Shown here one piece after another: positions 33,433-46,493 of a DNA stretch of 64,000 bases. The stretch covers positions 32,920,501-32,984,500 of the forward strand of contig OX327684.1 of the NCBI GenBank assembly GCA_946807835.1, in the 5' to 3' direction. This stretch comes from Ailanthus altissimus. Taxonomy: Eukaryota; Streptophyta; Magnoliopsida; Sapindales; Simaroubaceae. The translations under genes and the position numbers were made by a program. Position 1 is the stretch's first letter, and every line of letters begins with the position of its first letter. The notes under the pieces are model-generated. The model did not search any database, was not told the origin of the DNA, and saw only the letters and a list, made by a program, of their open reading frames with translations.

Positions 33433-36400
33433 TCAAAATGAGGCTGAGCGGGTGAGCCTCGGCTTGGCTATACTCTTATCCTCCTCAAGAGAAATCATTA
33501 GAAGATTGGAAGGATTCTCAACCATCATTTTTGCAACCAAATACCCAGCAATGCTCCATGTCTGATACTTTCTTGCTTGCTTCCCAACGTAACGACCAGT
33601 CTTACCATCATAGTACTCGGGCCACCCATCTTTAGAAAGGCGCTGCTCTGCCTGCTCTATCGCTCGTTTTGCAATTTGAGGCCTTCCCGTCTTGATGGAT
33701 GCTGCTGTAAGTAGCCACAACAGGACTACAAAAAGAAACCAAACAACAAAATGTCAAGCAGATATTTTTTTAAAAAAAAAATTGGTAACTTTAGGCAGTG
33801 AAAACGATCAACCACATCTATGGAGTTTTAATCAAGAAATTAGAAGACGATCATTAATCTTTTTGACAAGTTCACTAAGGACGAAGTCAATACTTGATAA
33901 CTAAAGGAGTATTGAAAACTGTCAGAGAGCTTGAAAAGAAAACTAGTGCTTGCTAACCTGAAAATGCATGATTTCTTGATAGGTATTGAGATGCAGAGCA
34001 ATCTGCTGAATGATGCTGCTAATTTTATGAGACGCGTGCTTGATGCAGCTAATTTTATAAGATTCAAATATTCATTTTAAAAGATTAGTTTTATAAGTAG
34101 AGGGACCATCTCACTTATAAATTTAAATAGTACATTTTTTTAGTTAATGTGAGATAAGTAATTCACTCAACAATTTCTTTCGAATGAAATTTTTATCAAT
34201 AATAATTTAACACCAACTTTTTTGTTTGATAATGAGTAGGTGGAAACATAAAATCTAAATATCTAATTCAAAAGATTAGCCTAGATGGACTATCTAATCA
34301 ATGGGACGCTTTGTAGTGCCTACAGCAAACGTAAACCTTGGTCCAGGAAACTAGGAACGCCAGTGCATCTAAAGAAATCTATACATATAATATGCTATAT
34401 TTTACAGCCATTTAAGGAATGTCTTCTCACCTCCCTCCGGATTATAATAGTTTGATAGTTAACATTACTATGACCCATTTTATCAATTATTGCCCAGGAG
34501 TAATATAAAAGTAAGGACAAGATGGTGTAGCTAGGTAGCTGTAAACTTCATTCTTCATTGGTAATTGTCAAAAATCTAATAAATGTATAACAAACTATGA
34601 GCTGTCTGTTCGTGATACTCACCTGGCCAAGATCCACCATTGTGGTAACTCCATCGTGTGTTCTTTGGATCATATCCAGTGACAATCCTCCATTCATGTC
34701 CTTCCAAGGCTGGGTAAGAGATCTTCAAAGGCATCTCTCCAATCAAGTCCTCCCAGCGCTCCTCAATCAGATCCATAATTGCTGTCGCTTGTGCAGGTGT
34801 GGCTAAAGAACTCAAAATGGCAATGCAGTTCCCAACTAAGAACCATCTGAAGTCCATTCGAGCTGGGCTGACGTTGCCAATGAAATATCCACCCCTCAAG
34901 GGCATGAAATCGAACACCCAATCCGGGATAGAATCTGGGATGACATTAAACTTGTTAACAGCAGTGTGGGAGTACTCCTCAGTTTTATAACGGTATATGT
35001 TGTTCAGCTGGGTAAAATCAAGCCAGTAGTATTTCTGAATGTGATAGCTAAGAGCTGAGATCCTCTTATCAATTCGTTCAATCAATTCCTTGCCATCACG
35101 CTCCGGTTTTAACATCTGACGGGCACACCTCAGCGCAAAATAGAAGAGAGCTTGGATCTCAATTGGATACCCATATATTCCCTGGACAAATATTAGTCAA
35201 ATTAAACCTTTATGAATAATTTAATCCCTAAACATGGAAAATAACAAGCTACGATCAAACTTAAGACTAGCTTCAGGAGGATAATTTTTGCTACCCTGCA
35301 GATCAGAAAATCACAGTACATGGATGTGCTTCCATTAATTAAAAAGAGTGAACCTTATAATCGATATACTATAGCTATTGACAATGTACAATAAGCTCAT
35401 ATCATTAAGACAGAATTTGCATCCTAACTAGCAATGACAAACTAATTTAGTACCAAAAATAGAAGATAAACTGCCTTCTTTACTAGCACCCAAACACAGG
35501 AAGAAATTATGTGAAATAGAACAGAGAATCTAAGTAGAACTTAGCTTACAGTCGGTCAAAACAATGAACTCAATGAATAAAAACTTTGGGAGAACATTTG
35601 CTTGCACTTCTGTACATACACCCTTGAGTCCACAATCTAGAAAGACAGTAACAACAAGACTTACCATCCTTCTGTCAATCATGCTACACCCATCTGCACA
35701 CAAAAGAGTAGGAAAAGTGTCAAAGCCATCAGAGAGACAAAGGTTGAGTATCAATTTCATTCCTCTCTGGACCTCAGGCAGTTCTGCTAATGCATAATCA
35801 CGAGTACATTTGGTATATGACCTAAGCAATATAATCCACCAAAAACCGGAATCCACTGGTGCAACTCTTCCTATTGCACTACCACCAAAATCCGCAACCA
35901 AAGTCTCCTTTTGTTGATGCAAGTTTAAGAGTACCTTAAAACTGGCAGGCATCACACCTTCCCCAAGAGTAAAGTTATCAATCCTCTTCTCCCAACCTTG
36001 CAGATGAAGGGTCTTCAGCAGAAAGTTCTTTACAATCTCCGGTTCTGCAGGATCAATCATTAAGCAGGCTAACCCTGTGGGAACAAAGTCTCTCACAAAA
36101 ACCTGCAGATATCGATGGGAAAATATCATCAAGCATTTGGAGAAGCAGAATTTAACTAGATAAATTGCAGAAATTAAATAATACATTACTATGCACAGAT
36201 AAACATTACTCAAACAGTTGCTTACAGATAGCGATCCACATTGATCGAAGAAAGAAAAAAGGCAGCCAAGAAAGACATCAATATGGGAAAAGAAAAACAA
36301 TTATCTATTCAATTGAATTTATGCACAAATTAGAACGAACAACACCGCAGGACCTACCTTATACACAGCTATAATACAATGAACACAAATTAAGATAAAC

Positions 36401-37399
36401 AACAGAGTAATAAATGGTGCATCAGAGAGTGCTTTACAATGTTATCAAAGGTTTTTTCAGAAGTGCTTCTATATCTATTTTCTAACATTTGATTGAAATA
36501 GATAAAAACAACTCGTTAATTCCTGATCTAGAACAAAAGCACTTTGAAAAAGTACTTCCTAGATAATAAATATTTCTCTATATTGAATATCAGCACTTCA
36601 GAACAATTATTAAAGTGCAATTAACAGATCAGAAAGTGCCTTCTAAATGCATTTACTATAAATCACCGCTACAGAAATATTTTATAGGCAGCAGGCAAAC
36701 CTGATTGTAGTTCAATGCCTCGGCGTTGGGATCCATAGCAGCGAATGTTCCCACAGGCTTTCCTTTAAAGAAGACGTAAGACTTCTTCAGTCTCTCCCAA
36801 GCCTCTTCCATCATCGCAGCACCACTACTCTCTCCGTTCACTTGATGACCACCTAGAATCGATCTCAACGCTAGATCAAAGCTCTCGAGATTCGTGCCGA
36901 CGCTCGGACACGGCTTTAGCGACGTTGCCTTAGGCACAGTCACGTTATCGGACATGTTGTTCTCGCTACTCTGTAGTCTCACCGTCTTCTTCACCTTCTC
37001 CGCCGTCTTCAATATCTCGCTGTTTTCAGAAGATTCTGAGCTCCCTTTTATCAATGAATCCGACGACTTTTCAGCTTCTAAATGTAGTGAATCCTCTATC
37101 CCTTCAGATTCTTCGGTACTGGTTGACGTTTCAATCACTATAAATTCTGTTGAAGATTTGTCGTCCTTTGGAGTGAGTTGCGGTTGAATCTCGACGCAAG
37201 GATCCACGGCTACAGCTTCATCGACCGACGAGTCTTTCTTGCTGGTAAATGACGATTCCGCTGATATAAAGTCCATCGACAAAGTTTCTTGTTCAGTCAA
37301 ATCTCCGTCGACGGCGGAGGAAAAACTCGCACGTGGTGGTGATGCAGTAGCCTCTGCTTCTTTTGCATTGTATAACAGATCTCTCAACGTTTTCGACAT
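33433..37399 (-). CDS. Alkaline/neutral invertase (GH100), cytosolic-type
   Basis: Four exons, read from the right: 36701-37399, 35665-36102, 34623-35181 and 33433-33725, all GT-AG; 662 residues. The GH100 core starts near residue 200 ([20 protein letters not shown]) and carries [69 protein letters not shown] and [11 protein letters not shown]. These blocks match the cytosolic CINV group better than the plastid/mitochondrial group. The enzyme splits sucrose into glucose and fructose. The first 200 residues are Ser/Glu-rich and acidic, unlike the short Ser-rich leader I know from CINV1. No obvious transit peptide is visible. The end, [10 protein letters not shown], resembles the basic Ser-rich tails of the group. 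A CT-rich leader (complement of 37500-37560) precedes the ATG. Confidence 0.93.
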
Positions 37400-39244
37400 T
37401 CTAACGACAGATGATTATTTGTGTGTGAGAAGATATAATAATTTTTTATGCTAGAATTAACGCAAATTAGTTAGAGGATTACTTTCAAAATATTATCTGG
37501 TGCTTGTTTTGAGAGGGAGAGAATTATTGTTATCACAGCGAGAGTGAGAGAGAGGTCCACTCCAAGTTCAGAGAATGGAAATGCATGGCGCATGTACTCT
37601 GTTTGGCGGTTGAAGAAAGAATTCAAGAAGGCAATTAATACCCAAGGTCTCGATTCGTGCTTATTTACAAAGTTGCCATGTTTCATTTTTTAAGCTATAG
37701 TCTGTTAGAGGATCGATGGAGTGATCGAGTATTAGAGACTCTATTAGGGGCATTTTGGGAATGGTAACACCTGGCGACCCTTTTAGTTATCGAGGCGGGA
37801 AATGAAGGGTTGGTGCTATTCTGCTCCGGGTGGGTACACAGATAACCGAAATGAACCGTGGTTTTGCTTTTTAAACAATGGGGAATATATTAAAAGAACC
37901 GGTAGATTCTTTACACGTGTCCCTTTACGATGCTCATAGCTGCATTTCGGCGTATCATTGTTAGGACTCGATTGATTGAATTTTTCAAATAAAATTTTTA
38001 GAAACAAAAAATTTTTAAGTAGAATTTTTTTAAATAATTTTTTAAAAAAAAAATTATTAATCATGTAATAATCAATTAAAAAAAATTTTAAATATTAAAT
38101 TGTTTAATTATATAATATTAAAAGTATTTATTTATTATTAAATTATAAAAAAATTACTTAATAAAATTTATATTCAAATTCTAAACAATTTAATTTATAT
38201 ATATAAATTTAAATTTATCATTTTTTTATTTAATTTTTTAAAACACAATAATCAAGTAAAATTAATATTTAGTAATCAATGAATCAACATAAATTATTGT
38301 ATTTAATACAAAAATTAAAAATAAAATAATATTTCTTTTTGTTTAAAAAATTAAATAATCAACAAAACATTTTAATAAATTTTTGTAAAAATATTATAAT
38401 TGTAAAAATATAAAAAAAATTAAATATATGATGACTTTTTAAAAAATATAAAAAATATGTTAATTAAATAAATTTTTATTAAAAACACACTATAAAAATT
38501 TAAAAAATATATTATTAAAATATATATGACATTACACACAAATTTAAAAAGTTTAAAAAATTTTACTTTTAAAAATTTAAAATTTAAATTTTTATAAATA
38601 AAAATAAAATAATTTTTTTAATCTTTAAAAACTCTTTTTCAATTATAATTAAATATCATTAAAAAAAATAAAAAAACTTCTTTTAACTAATAAATAAACT
38701 CAACCAACGGACACGTAGCCTAGTCCACGAAAGAGATTGCCAGTTCATTACTACTGTAACATATGATAAGCTGTGCGCTCTTCTTCCTTTCTTTTCCCAT
38801 TTTCTTTTTGGCTATGAGATTAGCATGTTCGATTCGTAATGAGGGCAACTAACACTGAAATTGTTTTCATATAAAAAGATACAAGTTCTGCATAGCAAAA
38901 GCATCCGAGAATCCTCTCCTCGAGAAACTCTATAATAAGCTGGGATAAAAATGACACGAGTCGTCTGGACAAGTAAAGAAAACTGCAACTTCAATCATGA
39001 GAAAGTACAATCCGTTTTGGGTAATCAATACCACATACAACGTGATCCTACAAAAGAGAATAGTCGTCAGAGAGACGAAAATTTCCCAATTGAAACTGCC
39101 ACGTCAAGCTAAATAATCATGAACATATATAAGAATTAGGATTCCCAAATTTCTGCTTAGAAGGCACCAGGTTTACAGCCTCTTTATGTTCAAGAAAAGT
39201 AAAGCAACTGTCTGGTAGGAAACACTTCCTATGCCATCCAGGCT
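37400..39244. other. Intergenic, including an extremely AT-rich tract
   Basis: 37400-37700 is the invertase promoter and leader. 37980-38700 is almost only A and T with interleaved TTTAAA and AAAATTT words, low-complexity DNA in which no transposon ends were recognised. 38700-39244 is the 3' flank of the next minus gene. Confidence 0.5.
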
Positions 39245-40498
39245 CTATTTGTCAAACTCCCATATGACGCCTCCATCCTCTGCAATAACATAGCAAAAGC
39301 AAATATGTTAGCCATAAAGAAAATACTCAAAGTGAAAAGAAGGTGAAGACAGAAACTTCCAAAGTCAAAGAGTTCTAAGCATGCTTGTAAAACCATTAAC
39401 TACGTGGAAGAAATATTTCCGAAATTCCCAATACTCTTTAAGATTTTGGACACAAGCTGTAGTAAAACTCTGTCCAAAATAAGTCATCTCAATTTTCAAC
39501 CATAATGGAAGGAACTTCCATGGTTCTTAGTGGCAAAAGAAATGGAAAACACTTCTATGATTCATGAAGATTGCCGCTAGAGCTGCTTAGCGATATCACA
39601 CCCATTACGATCAACAACAGTAAATGATCCATGTTTTTTGTAATAGCTTTATCTCGTTTATTGTGCATGCTCAAAAGAAATAATCAGTAAACCTTATCAA
39701 CAGGATGCTTGAAAAGAATTTTCTTCTATCTCCTTTCCCTTTTTTCAGAAAAAAAAAAAAAATTATAGTTTATGTTTACTTTTCAATGTTCTGGTCAGCA
39801 ATTTGAAGGACAAGTCCAGTCAAAAATGCTCACCGTCATATTCTGACCACAACAACATTCCTAAATAGTTCTCCATAGTGTCACCCTAAGACTCGGAAGT
39901 CACCACTGTGCAGGAGGCAGCCTTTCCCTCAAATTTGCATAAGTTGTCTACCATATGAAGTATAAAATTGAAAATTCATATCCATGTTGTTAAATACCAT
40001 CGTGTTTCTTGCACAAGACATGCACTTTATGTTTTTTTATGCTTGTCGACAACATTTATGTTAGAAGTGACACAATCCTGTTTTTTAATGTTTCTTCCCT
40101 TCAAATGTCTGACTTAGTGTGATGCCAAGCATATCTCCAAATGATCACATATCCTTGCAGCATATTTGTTTATAATTTTTCATTTTGATTTAACCCATCC
40201 TGAACATCAATTAAGAAGAATCTAGAGATCCAGGCATACCTTTAACTTTCTTGTTTATCCAGATCTCCAGAAGCATCCCAGCACCAATTCCACTGGCAAT
40301 GCATGACCCATAAACAGCTATAGCAGAGGCTAGGGATCTTCGAGGAAGAAAATAGTAGTCTGGAATTTGCCTAATCTTCTTAGGAAGCCGCTTCCTTATA
40401 ACCGGTTTAACACCTGCACCAGGGTCCTTCTGCAATTCACTGCCAATGGCTTTCCAGTCAACCCCTTTCAATGGATCCTTTGCGTCTTCAGTCCCCAT
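39245..40498 (-). CDS. Small single-pass membrane protein, 97 residues, two exons, conserved in plants
   Basis: Exon 1 is 40240-40498 and exon 2 only 35 bases (39245-39279), separated by a 960-base intron with GT-AG ends. Exon 1 begins MGTEDAKDPLKGVDWKAIGS and has a basic block VIRKRLPKKIRQIPDYYFLP, then a hydrophobic segment of about 22 residues (SAIAVYGSCIASGIGAGMLL) and EIWINKKVK. Exon 2 adds EDGGVIWEFDK and the stop. Reading through the intron instead would give a shorter, unrelated tail. I recognise the sequence as a conserved uncharacterised plant protein; an organelle-membrane or ER location is only a guess. Confidence 0.85.
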
Positions 40499-43400
40499 GA
40501 TCCAACAATTTAAAGCTCAGTTCTGACAGTAGAAAGCTACAAGTGCTTGAAATGGGATCCAATAAATCAAGTGAAATACAAGTTAAGCCAAAAATTATAA
40601 CAGGGATGACAGAATACTTATTTAAAATGCTCACACAGAAACAGGCAACACGTGTGCTCAATGAATGACATCATCATAGCCTATGTTTGAAAAAAAATAA
40701 AGAAAATCCTTCAGAAAGTACAAAATTTGAAACCCTTGAAGAAGTTTTAAATTAACTACTAATACTTGTGTCGTATCACAATCAAGGTCATGCATGCCAA
40801 TCAAGGCACTAATCACACCAAGAAACCTTTCACAATTCTGAGATAAGAGTATGGCTTCGCACTACCTTCCTCATTGAAAGATACCTTTGAGCTAATACTT
40901 TTGACTTTTATTAATTAATGTGCTTTAAATAGTGACTATATGAGCTTTAATTAATGCCCTTTCTTTTAGATGATAACCATATTCGACTAACTATTGAGCT
41001 TAGTGTAATAATTATTTCATTTACATGCATTATAAAAAGTGGAAAAACAAAATGTGAAGAAAAACAAGGACTGTGCTTCGATCCTTCCATCCAAACCCCA
41101 CTCGAGTAGCTCGGCAGAACTATATGGTTTGATTCTACATATACTTCTATATTAAAATTTGACCAAATAGCAACTTTAATTAAAAAAAAACCAAAAAAGC
41201 AAAACATAATTAAACCCGGATTATATTAAATTCATGCTTCCAAATACGTTTCAATTTTACATTTTAATACTGAAAAAACACTCATATAAAGTACCCTTAC
41301 GGGCATTTCATCAAACGGATTGTGTACATAAACACATTACTCCAATTTTGAACACAATACAGCCGTAAATCCACATAATTGAAATTAATATTGTTTGATG
41401 CAATGAACACAAAACACACAATCTCGTATCAACCACATAATTATCGTCATAAACTAAATCCTCATTAAATTATATTTAAAACAAAAAACCTAAAAATGGT
41501 AATAGTCAATAGAAAACATTAAGGAAATCGAAATAAGACGCAAGCTAAAATTTCAAATTCTTTTGCCGCGGAATTCGCAACCTACGTTTCCATTTGCTTG
41601 CCCGTAACGGAGAAGAAAGTCGGGACAAAAATAAAGCAAAATAAACTAGAACGGAAAATATAATGAAGCTTACATTTTGTGCGTAGCGGATCGTGCGGAC
41701 TTGTACACGAGACAACTTCCTCCCTTGTATGTGAAATTTGTTTTACGGGGGTTGGTCTGTGGGTCCGTGAGACGTAGAAGCCGCTGCTTCGGCGTAGAGG
41801 TTGTGAGTGGAAGATGGGAAAGCGCTCGAGGATGCACTATATTGTTTTTTTTTTTTTTTTTTTGGAAACTGGAGGGTGCACTATATTTATTGATCGTCTT
41901 TTGAATATATAGTTACGGTAATCTTAGGCAACCAAATTTTTATTTTAAGTCGATCTCAAAATTAAATGATTTAAAAATTAAAAATGATTTGTGAAGTAAA
42001 TATTAAATAATAAAATAATATTAATTTTAAAATTATTTATTTAATATATTATATTTAAAATATTTAATATTACTCTTTAATAATATACATTTCACATTTA
42101 TCATATATTAGTACTCAGTAAAATATCTGTAAGAGAATGCCTAGCCTTTTGATTTAAGTTATTGCATTAAACATAAATTTAACGATAATCATCAAATATC
42201 AATTCTTTTTAAAACTAATCTTTAAACATCATTTATATTAACAGGTATTGTGCTTGTGGTTGTTCTCGATCTCTTATGTAATTATAATCTTTCAACAAAA
42301 TTAAAAATTACTTCAAAAATATAATACAAAACATTAAAACTATATATATATATATATTTTACGGTCGTAGATATTTTTACTGAGGTAATATATTTTTACT
42401 TTTTATTATGGTGTTGGTTTTCAATTTTAAATAAATAAAATATTCGAGTGCCTGCTTTATCCATAATTTTTATAATTTTTTTCTAATACTACTTCAATTA
42501 GTTTCATTAAATATGATCACTTTTTATGATAATTAGTTTGATAATTTCATTTTTTTTAAAGCTACTTTGATAGTTTCTAAGTATATTAATAAAATAAATG
42601 AATTTAATTACTATTGGAAAATAAATAAAAAAATGTATATGATCATTCACTGTGGCATCATGCATTGCAAATCAGTAAGTAATGATATGAGAATTTGATT
42701 ATAATATTTATTTGAGTAACTTTTAATGGAATTTGAGATTGAGGTGAGGTAATACAAAACAACTACCTCTACCTTACTTTAAAGTGGGTAATTCAATTGA
42801 TTACTTTTAGTAAAAGTGAGGAGTTAAAAAGAATATAATTTATTCACACCAACCTTAAGGAAAATTAGTTTAATTGATATTTACATTTATATATACAAGA
42901 TTAAGTGGGATTGAGTGTGTAATAACTGAAAATTGAAAAACCACCCGTTCTGTAACCTAACTCAAACCACGTCATAAATATTAACTTCATGAAATTGTCA
43001 GATCTGTGGTGAAAGACCATCTGTTAATTCTGATACATGACTTGAATCAGTCTACCATAATCAATAAAATCAATTGTCAATAAATTCAATTATAAACGCA
43101 TCTAAGTTATGTATTTATTTTTTATTTTTTTAGGGAACTTCATCTAAAAAGTTGAATATTGAGCCTGAAGTTGCCACGAGTAACGGGTTAACGGGAATGA
43201 CCAAAGTTTGAGGAAGGTTAATAATATTCGTAACACGTGTCTACTTTATCACTAGCTGGCGTAATCGGAAATCCCTAGTAGAAAAAAGAAAAAATGGGGC
43301 CGATAAAGTAAAAGAAGAAAGAGACGCGGGCCACTCACGGATCACAGTAGCAGTCACGCAGAGCCACGCCATGCCACGCCACAGGAGAAAGAAATATTGC

Positions 43401-43792
43401 GGAGGAAGCAAAGGGAAGGAGCGTCGACTCGAGTTGGTGGAAGAATAGGAAATATTTTGAAAAAGAAGGCAGAGTTTTCCATCTTCTCTTCAATAATACA
43501 ATATCGTTACAGCTCACTCATTAACGCTTCACTGTTGTCTTACAGTTACATATCATCAATGGATATCGTATGTCTGTTCGTCCCCTTTTTCTTTTTAAAA
43601 ATTGTTATGAAATTAAAGTACTCAAAACCCTTGATCATTAGACGTTTCTTCCAAGCAACTTTCTCCCACCACCCCCATCATCATCATCATCAATTTTAAC
43701 CCACTCTCTGTTCTATATTTATTCGGTGTTTCATTTGTTTGTTTCATGAAACAAAACCCGGAAATTGAATCCTCACTGTTCAATTGACAGCA
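40499..43792. other. Intergenic region with AT-rich DNA
   Basis: 40499-41900 is the shared upstream side of the 97-residue gene and contains a 17-base T run near 41847. 41900-42750 is AT-rich without recognised repeats. 43200-43792 is the promoter and leader of the kinesin-light-chain-related gene; CAT-rich repeats occur at 43670-43692. No additional gene was recognised. Confidence 0.45.
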
Positions 43793-46493
43793 ATGCCGGG
43801 TTTTGTTTCTGTAAAAACCCCGCCAGATACGACGCCGTTGAACATTCTCATCCCAAAAATCCTAAATGGATCCACCAGTAATGTAAGAACCCCGTCTCCA
43901 TCGAATTCACGCGCCAAAGCGAGTAAAAGAACCCCCGAAAAGATTACCACCATCGATGAATCATCCCTGGACAACCCAGATCTGGGTCCGTTTCTACTCA
44001 AGTTGGCCCGAGACACGATTGCTTCGGGTGATAGCCCGAACAAGGCCCTGGATTACGCAATTCGAGCGTCTAAATCGTTTGAGAGGTGTTCGGGTCAAAG
44101 TTTGGAGCTGGTCATGAGCTTGCACGTCCTGGCGGCGATATATTGCAGTTTGGGCCGTTTTGAGGAGGCGGTCCCGGTATTGGAGCGATCCATTGAGGTT
44201 GTGGATGTTAGAAACGGGTCGGATCATGCGCTCGCCAAGTTTTCAGGGTATATGCAGCTCGGGGACACGTATTCCTCGATGGGCTTGTTGGACAGGTCCG
44301 CTTGGTGTTACGAGTCGGGTTTGACGATCCAAATTGAGGCTCTTGGGGATACGGATCCGAGAGTTGCTGAGACTTGCAGGTAAGCTCTTGGCCTGTAGTT
44401 CGTTGATAATCTTTCCTGTTGGGACTTTTAACTTCCTGCGGCGCCCGTTAGCTTTAGGATTGGCGGGAGGCTAACGTACGCTTTTTAAATTGTTGTTGCA
44501 CGTTCCATTTGGGCCCGAGTAAACCCGCTTACAGTGGAAGTGGAATAATAATAAACTTGTTCGACTCAGTCAACTCTTCTTTTTGCCAATGGCTTTAAGC
44601 TACATATGCTATAGTAATGTCTAAGATTAATATAAAAGGTCTAAGAAATTGGTGAAATTGATAGATAAAGAGTAAAGAGCTTTCATATCGTTTTTGTTAT
44701 TGTTCTTTTTTTTTTTTTTTTTTTGGTGTCATTTGCTGAGAAGTTGACTAGTTGCATCCTTTTGCCTTTTTCACTTGCACTCATATTCATCTAAATCTTG
44801 AGATCAAGTATTATAATTTTTCTTCCGTTTTTATCTACCATAACTATTAATTCACTTAGTTATTTTTAGTTGGATCCTAGAGATTTAATTCTGAAAACAT
44901 GTAAACATAGAGGAGTTATAAATGTTTGAGATAAGTTGGTGGAAACCCGCTAGCATAATTCTGCTTCTTATCAAACTATCAAACTGGCAGGTACTTAGCT
45001 GAGGCCCATATTCAAACGATGCAATTTGATGAGGCAGAAAACCTATGTAAGAGGATACTTGAAATCCACAGGGAGCATGGCCAACCGGCCTCCCTTGAAG
45101 AAGCAGCTGATCGTAGGCTTATGTCTATTGTTTATGAGGCAAAGGGGGATTATGAGTCTGCACTTGAGCACCTTGTTCTAGCTAGCATGGTAATGATTGC
45201 CAATGGTCAAGAGAACGAGGTTGCTTCTATTGATGTTAGCATTGGCAACATTTATATGTCCCTTTGCCGCTTTGATGAGGCCATATTTTCTTACCAGAAA
45301 GCCCTTACAGTCTTTAAAGCCACTAGGGGTGAAAATCACCTTTCTGTAGCATTAGTCTTCATTCGCCTTGCAGATCTGTACTACAAGATAGGCAAACTAA
45401 GGGATTCCAAATCATACTGTGAGAATGCCTTAAGGGTATATGCAAAACCAGCGCCTGGAACTGCTTCTGAGGAGATTGCCAATGGCTTGACAGAAATTTC
45501 AGCAATCTATGAAGCCCTGAATGAACACGAGGAAGCATTGAAGCTCTTGCAAAAGGCGATGAAATTATTGGGAGACAGCCCCGGGCATCGTAGCACAATT
45601 GCAGGAATAGAAGCACAGATGGGTGTGATGTTCTATATGGTTGGGAGGTATGGGGAGGCTCGCTGCTCCTTTGAAAGTGCTGTGGTGAAGCTACGGGCAA
45701 GTGGGGAGAGCAAATCAGCATTCTTTGGAATTGTGTTGAACCAGATGGGGTTGGCTTGTTTGCAGCTGTACAGGATAAATGAGGCCACTGAATTGTTTGA
45801 AGAAGCAAGGGGAGTATTGGAGCAGGAGTGTGGTTCATGTCATTTGGACACTCTAGGTGTATATAGCAATCTTGCTGCAACTTATGATGCCTTGGGGAGG
45901 TGAGCACACTTTGATATCCACCCATTTGTTTGCTGTTATCCCTGTTTCCTATCATCACTTGTTTGGTTTCCTATCATAGAAGGTTCTATCTTATCCAACA
46001 CAGACTTCCATTTATCATCTTGTTGGGGCTGATGCAGAGATGGCATTTTCAGTCTTCACAATCCATTACAATCTTGTTTTTGAATGTACCACTGAGTGTT
46101 TCTATATGATGATATATTCATTGTTTTACTAGGATCATTGAAAATTTTCTCATGTTGTGTGTTTCTAAATTCTAACAGACAAACTTTTCCAAAACCCTTA
46201 AATGTGCTTGATAGCTGAGGCTTCTTTGTTGAAAACAGAATTGTGTTGTTCATTACAGGGTGGAAGATGCAATTGAGATATTGGAGTTCATCCTTAAGGT
46301 GAGGGAAGAAAAGCTTGGAACAGCAAATCCAGATGTTGAGGACGAGAAGAAAAGGCTTGCTGAACTCTTGAAAGAAGCAGGAAGAGCTCGAAACAGAAAA
46401 GGAAAATCACTTGAAAATCTCCTTGATTCCAACTCGCAGAGAAAGAAGAAGGAAGTTACAAAAAGACGATCTGCATTTGGCTTTAGAATTTAA
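43793..46493 (+). CDS. Kinesin-light-chain-related TPR protein (KLCR/CMU family)
   Basis: Three exons, 43793-44379, 44991-45899 and 46259-46493, give 576 residues. The start is MPGFVSVKTPPDTTPLN; an upstream in-frame TTG was not used. After a Ser/Pro-rich head of about 60 residues come repeated TPR helices, for example LAAIYCSLGRFEEAVPVLER, IGNIYMSLCRFDEAIFSYQK, LADLYYKIGKLRDSKSYCEN and MGVMFYMVGRYGEARCSFES. The tail is basic (RKKKEVTKRRSAFGFRI). In Arabidopsis the family (KLCR1-3, also CMU) binds cortical microtubules and steadies cellulose-synthase tracks; the N terminus looks nearest to KLCR3 as I remember it. Role inferred from family only. Confidence 0.9.

Noticed and set aside
37980..38700. 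AT-rich tract considered as an unknown transposon or matrix attachment region
   Set aside because: No paired ends or target duplication found; composition alone is not enough.
45359..45958. 199-codon minus-strand open frame
   Set aside because: It is antisense to the TPR exon of the kinesin-light-chain-related gene; amino-acid content is that of a frame shadow.
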